Both the position numbers and the translations under genes were made by a program. Below the pieces are notes generated by a model, which saw only the letters and a program-made list of their open reading frames with translations, ran no database searches and had not been told where the DNA came from. From the NCBI RefSeq assembly GCF_031877795.1, contig NC_133971.1:84592446-84656445 (forward strand): a DNA stretch of 64,000 nt, read 5' to 3'. This DNA comes from Strix aluco. Its lineage: Eukaryota > Chordata > Aves > Strigiformes > Strigidae. Shown piece by piece: positions 1-11,600 of this stretch (the first letter of the stretch is position 1; each line of letters opens with the position of its first letter).

Positions 1-2069
1 GCTATGCAAGTGCTAACTTCTGCTCACAACCTCAGTCTGGGAGTGTGTATTCTCCCAGCAATGTCCATATGTGGTCGTGCTTTTGGTTGAGGGCTTCTTT
101 GACAAGCTGGGACTTAACAGGGGATGTTTTCACCAAAATGACCACTACTACCTCTGAAATACCAGCCTTCACCAGAACAATCATGACAGTCTGTTCAGGA
201 ATGGGATGCTCAATTCTACTTCCTACTATAGAAACACATCTCTCCCCCAGTATTTGGCAAATTTTAAAACTGTTAAGAATGATGTTTCAATGCATTCCTG
301 CGGTACTATTGCTCTGAGTAATACTGCTAACCAGCAAGGATTAGACAACTGAATCATACCAGTGTTAGAAAATATAGACCCAAAAAGGGAAGGAATATTC
401 TTCTTCCATCTTCTGCCCTGTACTCTAATTCTTGGCTGGTTTTTAGCTTACAGTGCAGTGTGTGCTAAATGATGGAAAGTGGATAATTTCTGTGAAGTCT
501 CCTCTTTTCTTTTTTTTTTTTTTTTTTTTTCTCCTCTCTTTTCCAGTAGCCTTTGTTCTGTCAGTGAAAGCCAGGATATGCAGTTTCATAGGGGTCAAAA
601 TTAGCTAAAGAGGTCTAGGTCAGGTGGAAATCATCTATATGGAAATAAACTACCAGAGGAATCCAAAATGGAGCACAACTTGTATGTCAGCAAGTTTGTC
701 TGGAAAACACTTTGGCACTTGCCCGAAACAAGGAATTTTGGCAGTGGCAGAACTTCAGATAAAGGGAAGGAGAGAAATGGCAGAAGAATTTTTTTTTTAC
801 GTGAAACTAGTTATGTAGAGGTGCCCATGATAACTTTATTACTTCCCTGTTGAGTTCCAGCACAGCCCCAGTGTATTAGGCTCTGTTCAAAAATAAACAG
901 GAACTGCTAGCTTCAGGCTTCCCCAAAGCCTGACATGGGAAAATGGTCCCATCTCAGCATGATGAACAGGTTTGAATTCTCCCTTTGCCTCTTTTGATGA
1001 CCTCAAGTAAATGACATGTCCTGCTGGATCTTGGTCTTATTTGTTGTGTAATCACATATCCACAGGTGTGTGCCTCAAAGCAATTTTTCCAAATGACTTG
1101 CTTTTGGGATCCCTTTTATCTGGTGACCAGTAATTCTAGTCTGGATCTGAAAACTTCTGTCAAAACTATTACAGTTCTGTGGAGGGTTTAAATTTTAACA
1201 AGTCAGCATTTCCTAACAGGAAAAAAAGTACTTATTTGAGAGAGCTCCCAGCTGGTACTGCTCAGATCACAGTAGCTGGCATTTCTGTGAAACAAAAAAC
1301 AGACGGAAACTTTTAGGGCATTTCATCCTGCTCTTCTTGTTTCTAACCATCTGCCTTCATGAGGTGGGACTTTGAGAAACACTATATCTGGTAAGATAGG
1401 TAAGAAAATATGGAAGTTGACAGTATGGAGTGAGACAGTCCTAAGAAGATCCTTAAGTTTCATCTCCTTGATCTATAGCTAGTGAGTTTGCATCCTCCAC
1501 TTTAATGGCTTGACTGCAGTGATTCTCATGCAACCAAATCAGGAACAATTAAGATGTCACTTCCACTCTACTTGTTTTTTAGTTTTTCCCTTGCCCCTCC
1601 CCCTTTCTTTCCCCTTCTTTTGGCAAAGTCCTCCCTTTTTGCTTGTCCCCTTAAGGAGTCTACAGCCTGTAAATGTGACTTTTGTCCATGTATTAAAGAA
1701 CAAGGTGGAAGGTACTCTACATGTCCATGTCTCTGCTTCCCACTGAAAGGAAAAGAATGGAAGATGCTGTATTGATCAGACTGGGGAGAAGCTCTCAGAA
1801 AAGGGCATTGTTAGTATTTCTATATTACACTAAGTAAAGACTCAATTTACTCAGGACTTCTGACTCTACATGTTGCTAATTTTGGATTAGGCATGGCTCC
1901 TTGGTGCAATGGGAGTTGAGCAAAGGGCAGGGAAGTTTGGCTTTCCACTTTGGTCTCTGATTGAAGTTGTTTCCTAGAATAGAGTTGTTTCCTGGGAACC
2001 TTGTGTTGATATGGGCCTGAGATCTCTAGGCGGTGGCCTCTCATTCTTGCTCAACTCTATTCCAGGATT
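1..2069. other. Upstream intergenic sequence, nothing recognised
   Basis: AT-rich unique sequence with one T21 run. Open frames are all under 100 codons, overlap each other on both strands and show no known domains. No promoter island, RNA gene or clear transposon was seen. Confidence 0.6.
510..530. repeat. T21 homopolymer
   Basis: A run of 21 T inside a pyrimidine-rich stretch (500-545). It could be a slippage-expanded tract or a remnant poly(A) tail of an unidentified antisense retroelement; no body is recognised beside it. Confidence 0.9.
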
Positions 2070-2450
2070 GGCACATATGTGAAGAGCAGCTGTAATGGGT
2101 CAGGATAAAGGTCTATCCAGCCACCTACCCTCTCTTTAACAATGATGTAACAGGTGCTTTAGGAAGAATTTAATAAGGCAAGCCTAGAGCAAGAACTCCT
2201 CTGCTATACTTTTCTGGCTCCAGTATTTTGGTACGTGGTGACTTCCAGAGCCAGAGATGGTATCTTTGTCTTGAGAAACTCCTAATAGATTTTTATTCCA
2301 TAGATCCATCAAGCCGGGTTTTGAATCCATCCAAAACATTCAGGGTTCCCATGGCAGTGAATTTTCAGTTTAAATAGATTTTGTGTGGAGACATATCTCC
2401 TTTTGTTCAATTTGAAGCTGCGTCTTTCTCTACAGTTAATTTCCTCTACC
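2070..2450 (-). mobile_element. Ancient CR1/L3-like LINE 3' end
   Basis: Read on the minus strand, this degenerate segment follows the order of an old amniote CR1 3' end: an ORF2 tail (around 2345-2450, reading like RRSFKLNKRRYVSTQN, the counterpart of the usual RYFFTQNVV-type tail), then motifs of the 3' UTR: a CTCTGGAAGTC-like segment, AAGCACCTG, and a segment like TGGATAGACCTTTATCCTGA before the end near 2075. Turtle and crocodilian CR1 copies carry the same series, ending in a GGACCTTTGGTCTGACCCA-type motif. The copy is much more diverged than the other CR1 elements here and lacks the clear ATTCTRTG repeats. Its 5' limit is uncertain. Confidence 0.7.
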
Positions 2451-5400
2451 CTTTTGACCCCCTGGGCAGGGCTGTGGGGGCCTTCTACTGCCCTGCACAG
2501 TACTGCTAGCTGTGTCTGCCACATTTCCAGGTCATCTATAGGTAGGGAAGCACAAATCTTGGAGACACCCACGTGGGTACCTTCTTCCACTGAGAAAACC
2601 TGTTTATTTGTACACTTTTTTCCCCAAGTGTATGAATGTGAGATCTTTCCCTTTTGTCCCAGGACTCTTTAATTTATATAGAGTCTTTGGTGAGTGATAC
2701 TGTCAAAACTCTTTTGTAAATTCATAGCTTGTGTCTATGCTGTTAAAAAACTGCTGCCCAGCCCATGCTGGTCTTGGTAATAATGCGGACACAGAGAGAT
2801 ACTGCCTGTTTTCCTCCCTGGCAAGGCTAATCATTTGAGTATCAATCTCTGAGAGGTGGTATGGGCAAGGCAAGCCAGGCCAAACTTAACTCTCTTCCCT
2901 GTCCTATAGCTCTCCAGTGCTCTGCTAGAATCTTGAAAACGGCCTTTATGCCATACCTGAAGACATGCAACATACAATCCTAGCTTCATACAATAAAAAG
3001 CAGAACTCTGGTGGGCTGCAGCACAACCCTTGCACCATTTCAGATGCTTAAGTGACACTCTTTTCTATCCCTTTTTCCCTGCCCACACCAAACTACCCCA
3101 ACTAGTTGTTTTAGAGCAATGGAAACACTATATGTTTCTCAAAGGAGAGCAATTGCTGTGAAAATCAACATGTCAATCTACTGTAGAGAGGGCTAGTCCC
3201 AAGCTGTGTGAACATAAGTGGCTCTGGACCACTTGGCAGTGCCTGTAAGTCTTTACTTGCTTTCTAAGCTGTGCAAAGACAGAGTTGTCAAACAGTGCTG
3301 AGCATGGGAGCATAGGTGGGTTGATGTCTTGGAGTGTCCCTTGCACCTGTTCTGCAGAACTGAACTTACCTTCTCTTCTCCAGGTTTGGACCAGGTGGAA
3401 ATGGAGAGTCCTGCAAGAGATGACGTTGTCAGGAGGGCAGGTCTGCAGACAGGCATAGGACACGTTTTCTTTGAATTACTTGGAGTCAGTATAGCATGAA
3501 AGTTTCTTTCTGGAAAAGACCTAAAAGGAAGCCCCAAACAATTTGGATGAACTTTGCTTTTCAGCAGCTGTGCCTGAGTACCCCTTGCCTACTGCTGCCT
3601 CCTCGGTTCTAACCTCTGACGTCCTTAGTTATACTGGTACTGTGTTGTACCTCACAAGGCACTGCACATTGTGCTGTGTGTGAGCTGGTGTTTGGGCAAG
3701 GAACTCTTAAACTAGCAAAACAAAAGGAGATGTTTCTTACAATGGCACTGCTGCCAAAAGAAATATGTGTCAAACTGTCAAACATGTATATCTGGTAGCA
3801 CTATTTCTTGGCATTTCTGTGTTTAACCCCATGTCTTTGTAAATACCGTGGTATGGATCCAAACTGCAGGTCATCACATTCTTATCTTAAAGTCCATTCC
3901 TTCAATGTGTTAATAAAAGAAAAAATCTGTCTGTTTACAGCCCAGTATATTTTCATATCAGAAATAACTAAATTAAGCAATAAATATGAACTCCAAAGAC
4001 TGTGCTCCTCTGACCCCCTCTTCCAGTCTCCTCAGTCAGTTATTCCTGGAAATTGGGCTAGGGTCTCCTTGCACTGCTGTTTGTGAGGAGGCAGAAGAGT
4101 GACTCCAGGTTGATGCCAGAACATAAGTGAGGAGAAAGCAGGATCAAGATTCACTCCTTCAAGTCCAGAGGTCTTGACTTAATTTCCCTTTGCTTTTTAG
4201 CTCTGCACAGCATTGGAAGGGGTTTTTTTTATACAGGAATGTGAAGCAAAATAAAGCTTTGTATCTGGGACTCTGTTTTAATGTGGAAATCTGGTGTACA
4301 GAGGTTCTTTCCTTCAACAGGACTCTACTTCTGTGAGGCTCCCCACATATAATATTTAAGAGATTAAGCAGTACAAAAGGCCAAGTCATCAGCATTTCCT
4401 TTTTGGGCTTGTGGTTGCTATAGCTTTGATGCAGTTTGATGCTTTCCAAGTAGAAGCAGGAATTTCTTTGTGGATATTTATCCATGCTACTCGCAGAACA
4501 ATTGCTTAGAGCTGTGCAGCTTAGTCCCTGTGAATGATCTCTGCTTTGCCAAAAGGTTTTGCTTACAAAAGAGGTTCTGATATTCACTGAGCACAGTTCA
4601 CATCCGTCACTAGCAAATCAGCTTCTCTGACATTTGTATGTCACCTTATGTTAGAAGATATGTTTCTTATGTAAGCTAAAATCACAAAGCATGAAGAATT
4701 TTTGGGAAATGGGTGAATAGCAGATCACTGAAATGGGGATTCATTTTGCAAACAGAAAAATTAAGCCCATGAGAACTTGCCATTTCCCCCAGCCCCACAG
4801 AAAATTGTATTGCTGAGAACAAGACTCACTTCTCTGGAATTTCTGCTCAGTGTTTCTGTTCAAAACTGTTTGCTAAAAAATGAAACAAATGTGCAATGAG
4901 GAGCAAGTCTTCAGCTGGGGACAGTTCTGACAACGATGCTTGAGACTGCACATTAAGGCTTCAGTAACATCTTCCAGTCTCGCTGGCAGGAGGAGGAAGA
5001 GAGCACTAATTCTTATTTGTTTATGCTAGTTTTGGCTGTTTTGAATTATTGATATGTCCCTTGAAACTCTCTGATCATTTCCCATTGAGCACAGAGGCAT
5101 GCGGTGGTAAGCAGAGACCTGGCCTAACTGCTGGACTTTCTCCTGCTGAACTCAGCATCCAAGCCGTTCATAGCAGCAACAGATGTTTCTGCTTTTTAAG
5201 GTCTGTGGGAACCTCTCTTAACTTTTTTTTTTCCCCTTCTTCGTTGTAGGAACAAATGCCAATATAGCTGAGATCCAAAACGCTTAACCTCAGCTTTATG
5301 TTATTATTGGAAGGTATTGCAACTGGATTTCCTATTGTCCATTCTCAAGTAATAAGGTGATAGCTATTAATGCTGTATTTGCTTTTTCACGCATAGTTTC

Positions 5401-7980
5401 TATGTGTTTGTTATTCAGCTACTTCCTGGCAATAAATAGGGGAATACATAATCACTGTCGCCTTCAATTCAAGGGGGTTTCATCTTGTTCTGAAAGTATC
5501 AGGCAAGGTTAGAAATAAGCTCACTAGCAACAAGAACAACACACTCCCTTTGTCTTGTTAGTGCCATAAGCAGTCACCTGGTACATTATAAGGGATTTAT
5601 TTCAATGCTATTTGTAAGGTGTGACTCTGTTCTGGGTGCCCAGATGCAAATATCTCAGAAACCTGAGTTCTGTGTGTTAAACCTGAGACTTTCAGAATGA
5701 GTGCATATATTTGGATTACTATGATTACTAACTTTTTTTTTTTTTTTTTTACATTAGGGCTTAAATCTGAGCCTCGCTTCATTCTCTGTATGTCAATAGT
5801 ATCTGCTTTTGCCAAAGAGACCCTTTCTGGACAGGGGATTTACTTTCAGGAAAAGATGGGCTGTATGCCATACTTCCACAGGTAGTTTCTGAGTGTGAAT
5901 TAACAGCTCTAATTTCCAGCGGAAAGTCCTTAGAAGCATACTTGGCAGTGCTTGACCAGGGGATTTGCTAAATTCAAGCACCCCTTGGCCTCCCCACCTG
6001 AGTCCCAACATTTTCAAGATGTCAAGGCACTGTGGCAGGTCTCAGCACTGGCTTTTCCCTGAAGGAGAGCTGGACCTTGTTAAGTGGCCGGAGAGGAGCC
6101 ATGGCGCAAAGCTGTGGCTGGGCAGGTTATGAAACACATACCTGCTTTTGCAGCATGGACTCTGGCTTCCCTCCTGCTCCACAATCGCTGTCAGCAGCTC
6201 ATAAAATGAGCCAACTGGCGGCTGCTTGTGCACAGAGTCGGGAAGTGGGAATGATGTCCCAGCACTGTGTTGGACACATGCAATTCCTGGAGGGCAGGAG
6301 TGAGGAGGAGGGTGTTTGGGGCAGGCAGGGCCTGGCTGCTATGGTGCCCAGCAAAGGAAAACCAATTATTTCTCCCACAAGCAGTTTTGCCACTTGGCTT
6401 GTTTGAGCAACTGTTGTCACAAGCCCAAATGTAGATGTGGCTCTTGGTGGTGGTCCTACAAGGAGACCATGCTGACACAGCGAGTTCACCATCGATGCAT
6501 GTTATACAATAATGGCTTACAGTTATATGGTCTGCAGGCAGAGGAATAACAAACTGTCCAGCCAGGTTATGCTTCAAACTTGAAATGAAATGTTTTCCTG
6601 TTTGGGTGAAATAAAAAAGGTTGTCCTTTGTTTCTATGCACTGGGCTCCCAGCTTTCTGTGCAGTAACAGTTCAGCTGAATCACGTTTCAGGAGGCTGCT
6701 GGGGAAACACATGCTCGTGTTGCTGTGCCACCCTGGGTTGGTGCAGGGGTTAAAGTCTGCCAGCCCCACCTGTAAGATGTGGTGCTGGAAGGAGAGGAGG
6801 GAACCAGGGCCCTATTTTGGGAAATGCAAATCCCTCCAGCTTCCTGCTATTGTTGTTTGTTTGGAGATGACTGAAAAATGAGGCTGATCTGACAGTGTTT
6901 GCTTTACTGAATTTTCTACATGCTAACCTGGTACTGTGTGGTACCAAGATATGCCTGGCGTACACCACCCACGGGACAACTGATGAGACTGGATTTCACC
7001 CCTGTGATTGAGCAGTAGCAAGGCAAGCAACCCTCCTCTGTCCTGGCTGTGGTGGGGGTGTAACATAAGGTTGGCTGCTGAGGCAATACCCCTTGAGCTT
7101 CTTTGGTGCTAATCATCCTGCAGGATGGTCCTCAGCATGGAGCTGCCAGGTGGGATGCAATGAGCATCTCTCATGTGGCCTCTTGCAGTTGGGTCTGTTC
7201 TCCTTCTGCAAGGCATTAGCCAATTCAGTTCTCCTTGCAAGAGCTCAAAGGAGGGCTCTCTGTTCTCTACAGCCCAGAAATAATGTCACAAAATCTGCAC
7301 TGAATTTCAAAGGTTTCACAGGGTTCAGAAACCTCCTTTCATCAGCTGTTCCTCTCAAGCATCACCCTTTTTTGAATTTTTTTTTTTTAAATTCTGTTTA
7401 ATTCCTAGACCTTGTGGTGAGTCTCTGCCACAGCCTCTCTTTGAGTCCCTACCTTCTCTCTTAGACCCTAAGAGTTTTCACCCCTTCCAAGGTTAACTAA
7501 TGAGGTTAAGTTTAAGACAGGGCCTAGTTCAAAGTATGAAGTGTAAGCAGTACCTTTGGTTTGTCTCTCTAATATCTGGGTTTTGGTGCATCTGCTCCTA
7601 GAAGCCAGAGCAAGACAGAGACTTTCTTGGCCTTGACATTGCATCTCAAGCTCCTTGTCATGTGGCTTTTGGTCAGAGATCCTGTAAACAGTTTTGTTAT
7701 TCAAAAGCGGCACAGAAATGTTGAATAAAAGGAGATGGTGATAAAGTCCCAATTGACATGCATAAATGCAGTGTTGTACATAAGGGTTATGGAATGATGC
7801 CGAGTGGACAGGCTTTCCAAAGTCTTACTAAAGTAACAGCAAGGGAAAACATTATTAAATGCCTTCTGCATGGCATACAATAGATACTCTTATGGTAATA
7901 CAGAATCTAATATATGACATGTCTGCTAATGCTTTGTTAGCTGTGCCATCACACAGTGACAGTAAAGACCTTGGCTCAAG
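2451..7980. other. Intergenic sequence, no supportable gene
   Basis: Mostly unique, slightly AT-rich sequence with a T18 run at 5733. The longest open frames are a 192-codon minus frame (6191-6769) and a 142-codon minus frame (4159-4587). Neither has a recognisable domain, signal or partner exon, and both look like chance frames. The 6.0-7.1 kb part is somewhat richer in G+C than its surroundings but is not a CpG island. Confidence 0.55.
5733..5750. repeat. T18 homopolymer
   Basis: Uninterrupted T run in unique AT-rich sequence; no flanking retroelement recognised. Confidence 0.9.
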
Positions 7981-8690
7981 TCATAGAATCACAGAATCAC
8001 AGAATTGTCTAGGTTGGAAAAGACCTTGAAGATCATCTAGTCCAACCATTAACCTAACACTGACAGTTCTCAACTCCACCATATCCCTCAGCGCTATGTC
8101 GACCTGCCTCTTGAACACCTCCAGGGATGGGGACTCCACCACTGCCCTGGGCAGCCCATTCCAATGCCTAACAACCTGTTCTGTAAAGAAATGCTTCCTA
8201 ATACCCAGTCTAAACCTTCCCTGGCGCAACTTGAGGCCATTCCCTCTTGTCCTATCACTTATTACTTGGTTAAAGAGACTCATCCCACTACAATGACTCT
8301 TCTGGGGTTCTTTTTAGAACTGGTTTTAATACCTGGTCTAGAATGACCCTGCCTTGGTGGACCTTGGTCTTCCTCCTTGTTTGTCTCATTTCCTTCCTCC
8401 TTCTCTTCCTCACTCAAAAGTTCCAGGGCCCCAAATCTGTTGTGAAGGGACACCATGGAGGGTGAGGGAGGTCGGGAGAGGATTTTCCTGCCTCCCTGAG
8501 TGGGGACCTGTTTCCAGCCTCCCCCATCTCTTAGGTCCCCTCCTTCTGCCTGGTAGCAAGAGGATGAGGGATTACCTACCTCCTTTGGAGCCTCCATTTG
8601 CTCCTGTTGCTTTAGGGGTGTCACTGGTGGCTGGTTGTGTGGATAAGATACTGGTGTGTCATTTGGCATAAGGAGATTTTGCAGTCTGCC
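7981..8690 (-). mobile_element. Internally deleted CR1 LINE (ORF1 part joined to 3' end)
   Basis: The left end carries three octamers of the ATTCTRTG type (as the complement, from 7982), the CR1 3' terminus. From there to about 8286 the minus strand encodes the ORF2 C-terminal tail ([20 protein letters not shown], then [19 protein letters not shown]) and is close to the same part of the copy at 47.6 kb. At about 8287 homology switches abruptly: 8287-8669 encodes an ORF1-like segment with NRFGALELL and ending NPRRVIVVG, the start of the esterase-like (SGNH) domain of CR1 ORF1 (normally RVIVVGDS). The rest of ORF1, the endonuclease and the reverse transcriptase are absent, so roughly 3 kb is missing. 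A TGA follows VIVVG at the junction. It lies upstream of CCBE1 in opposite orientation and is not a functional gene. Confidence 0.85.
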
Positions 8691-11600
8691 TTCAGATTAA
8701 TATAACTAGAGATATGATAAAGAATACGTACTCTCTAAGGTTTTAGAAGTGAATAGTTGCTCAGTCTGAAGCTGGGATATGGGTCATGGAAGGCATTTTT
8801 AATAAAAACAAGGATGAGACTTACAAGATCTAAAACACCAGTCTCCCAGTGGCAACTTTTCTTTCTCTGACTCAGTCAATTTCAGTAGCTTGTGTTTTCA
8901 ATATTGATACTTCAAATATTTATTTATTTTCTTTTTTTATATCTGTACATAGGAAGTGTTTGGCAAATTCAACTTAAATTTAGGAACCGTTTCAGATGAA
9001 TTAAAAGTGCAGTTTTCAGTGACCGAGCAGCTCATCAAGGAAATACTCTGTGGGTGTCCTGATGGAAACTAGCAGAAAGACCTCTGTCCTCCGAAAGACT
9101 GCGTCCTCTCTCCCTTGTCCTTTCCTTCTCTGACACCAGTTTTGCAATCGACCCCAGAGTCAGTGGCACCAGGAACAGACCAAGGGCCTCTTTCTTCTGG
9201 ATGCTGGACATCCTAAACCCTCTCAAATCTACATTTAGCAGTGACTTTTCAGAGCCTGGCAGGATGAGAATATTTCTACCATGATTAGCAACTCCTCATA
9301 GTATTTTTATGGATATAAAATGTCATGAAAGCCACTGTATGTTTTGCAAGGATAGGTTAAGAAGGCAGACTGCTTAACTTGTGGTGACCTCACACAGAAT
9401 TATAATAGCGCAGCCCTCTGTGGTATAAATCTGCTGGTCAAATGTTTCCTCTCTGCAACGCAATAAACATCAGTGCAATTTACAGTAGCTGGTGATGAAA
9501 TGTGCCCAAAACACAGATGTGTACGATGTGGTGGTCCTGTCGGTTCTCATGGGAGCAGTGCAGTGCTGCTGTCTGCACAGAGGCTGGCTCCAGCTCCGGC
9601 GATGGGGCAGGACTTGCTCCCGCTTGCTTGCCTCCTTGGGCTGTGCTTGTAAAACCCTTTGTGCCCTCGTCTGTAACTGGTACTCAAAGACTCTGTGGCA
9701 ATAGTAATAAATATCCCTGACAATTGGTGTATTTTTTAGATTTGCTTGGCTTGACTGTGGTGGGGTTTTTTTAAGCTTGGATCTTTTGTACATTCCAACT
9801 GGAGAGTGAAGGACACTGAGTTCCTATCATAGCACAGTAAACCTGCTGCTCTGAAATATTTAGTTTCCTCTCTTTCCTTTCTTTGCATGTTTTATATTTA
9901 ATTTTCATTTGCATTCTTTTTCCAGTTATCTGGATAAATGGAAACTATGTTTCACACTAAATGTTTATGATGTTCATAATTACACTGTCAACACATGATG
10001 AAATATATTTATTTGTAGCACCATCAAAATGCTTTGGCATTGCTAAGAATAATTTAGGATGTACTGCCATCTAATGGCTTTGCTAGCAATAGAGGAAACA
10101 TAAGAGTAAACTTGGCTTATTAGATTCAGAAAGAAAAATGAAAAGTTTTTCAGTTACAATATGGAAAAGTGTATTTAAAGTACATTGTTGAAGAGAACAT
10201 ATGCAGACTTGTCTCCTTTTTTGACTGCTTGAGGTGCTGCAGTCTTTAGCATTCCTGGTCTGGTCTGTTATGGGAGTCTAAGTACAGGGACACATTTGTA
10301 TTTTACTGACATGTAACTTGAAGAATTCTTGAGCCTGTGTCATTAAACTTAATGGTGCTTCTTAAAACAGAAGTTCAACAGTTTGAGAGGCCTTCCTTGG
10401 CTGTGGCTTGACCTTTTAGCGGTAAAAGGGAGTAAATGAATGCAGCCTGCAGCACTCTGAAAAAAAGGAGTTTGTCAGGACCATATCTCACCTCTTCTTC
10501 CAAGAATCCCTTCAAAACAGCTTTCCTGATGCATTTTGACATGATTTCTTCTAAGCGTGAAAACAATACTCACTCCCAGCAAGGCTTTGAATACTTCTAC
10601 GGGGCAAACAGATTTCTTTTTGCTGCTGACAATTTAGCCACGTTGGAGCCTGAGCCTCAATAGCCACAAGCTGCTGGCCAGAGTTGGCAAAACAGCTGGT
10701 ACACGGGGGAGCCCACTGGAATGGTGCATGGGAAATCCTGCAGAGGGGGGACCATGCTTCTACCTGTGCTTTCTACAATAGTGGGACTGTTGCTGCTCCT
10801 GTAGTTGAACAGGAAAAAATGGTGAATGATTAACAGTGTGAAAGTGTCTTCCTTGCCAGCTCTGACTCTGTTCCTGCACTATCCACTGCTCTGTGGAGCT
10901 CCCCTGAACACACATGCATGCCCTGTTACTCTCTTGGGACCTGTATTTGGCTCCCCTCAACCTCCTTCTGCTCAGTGCTTGTCCCTGTGTGCCTGACCTG
11001 AGCCATGCTCTGGATGCTGCATTGCTGGTGCTGCATCATCTCAGGAACATCCAAGGGACCCAGGGACACTTGTGTTTGTGGTTGGCTGTGCACAAAAGGA
11101 GATCTTGGGGTAGAAGCAGCCCTGCAGTTGAAATGGTGCTCCAGAACATCTTTTCTCTGACTCTGCACCACCCAGGAAATGGTCCCACTTTTAGAATTGT
11201 TCCTTGATCAGTTTAAACTGATTATAATTTGTTAGACCACCTCTTGGAGCATCACTCAACAGCTCTGTGGAGTATTAAGTGCGTGGCACAGTGCAACTGT
11301 CCAAGCAGTGTTGCAAACGGTTTCTTAACACCATCGCATTCCCCTTGATGACCCCAGGAGGACTGGGGAATGTTAACTTCTGCTTCCTGTTGCATTTTGT
11401 TAGTGGCAGTCTTGTCTGCATGTCTGATACCCAGAATTCATAAATTGAAGATGCTCTTAAAAAAGAGCATGTACTTCATCTGTTATGATTCACATCTCAA
11501 GCTTAACTAAAGGCAGGGTGGGGGTGAGAAGGGTATGTCTGCATAAAAATGCAATAGTTACAGAAATAGACATGTTTGAAGTGGCCCAACTGGGTAAAAG

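Noticed and set aside
4159..4587. 142-codon minus-strand open frame
   Set aside because: No family resemblance, no promoter features, and no codon pattern distinguishing it from the surroundings.
6191..6769. 192-codon minus-strand open frame, the longest outside CR1 and the CpG island
   Set aside because: No recognisable domain, signal peptide or splice-linked neighbour. The opposite strand is also open for 124 codons over part of it (6032-6406), and composition is ordinary. Best read as chance.
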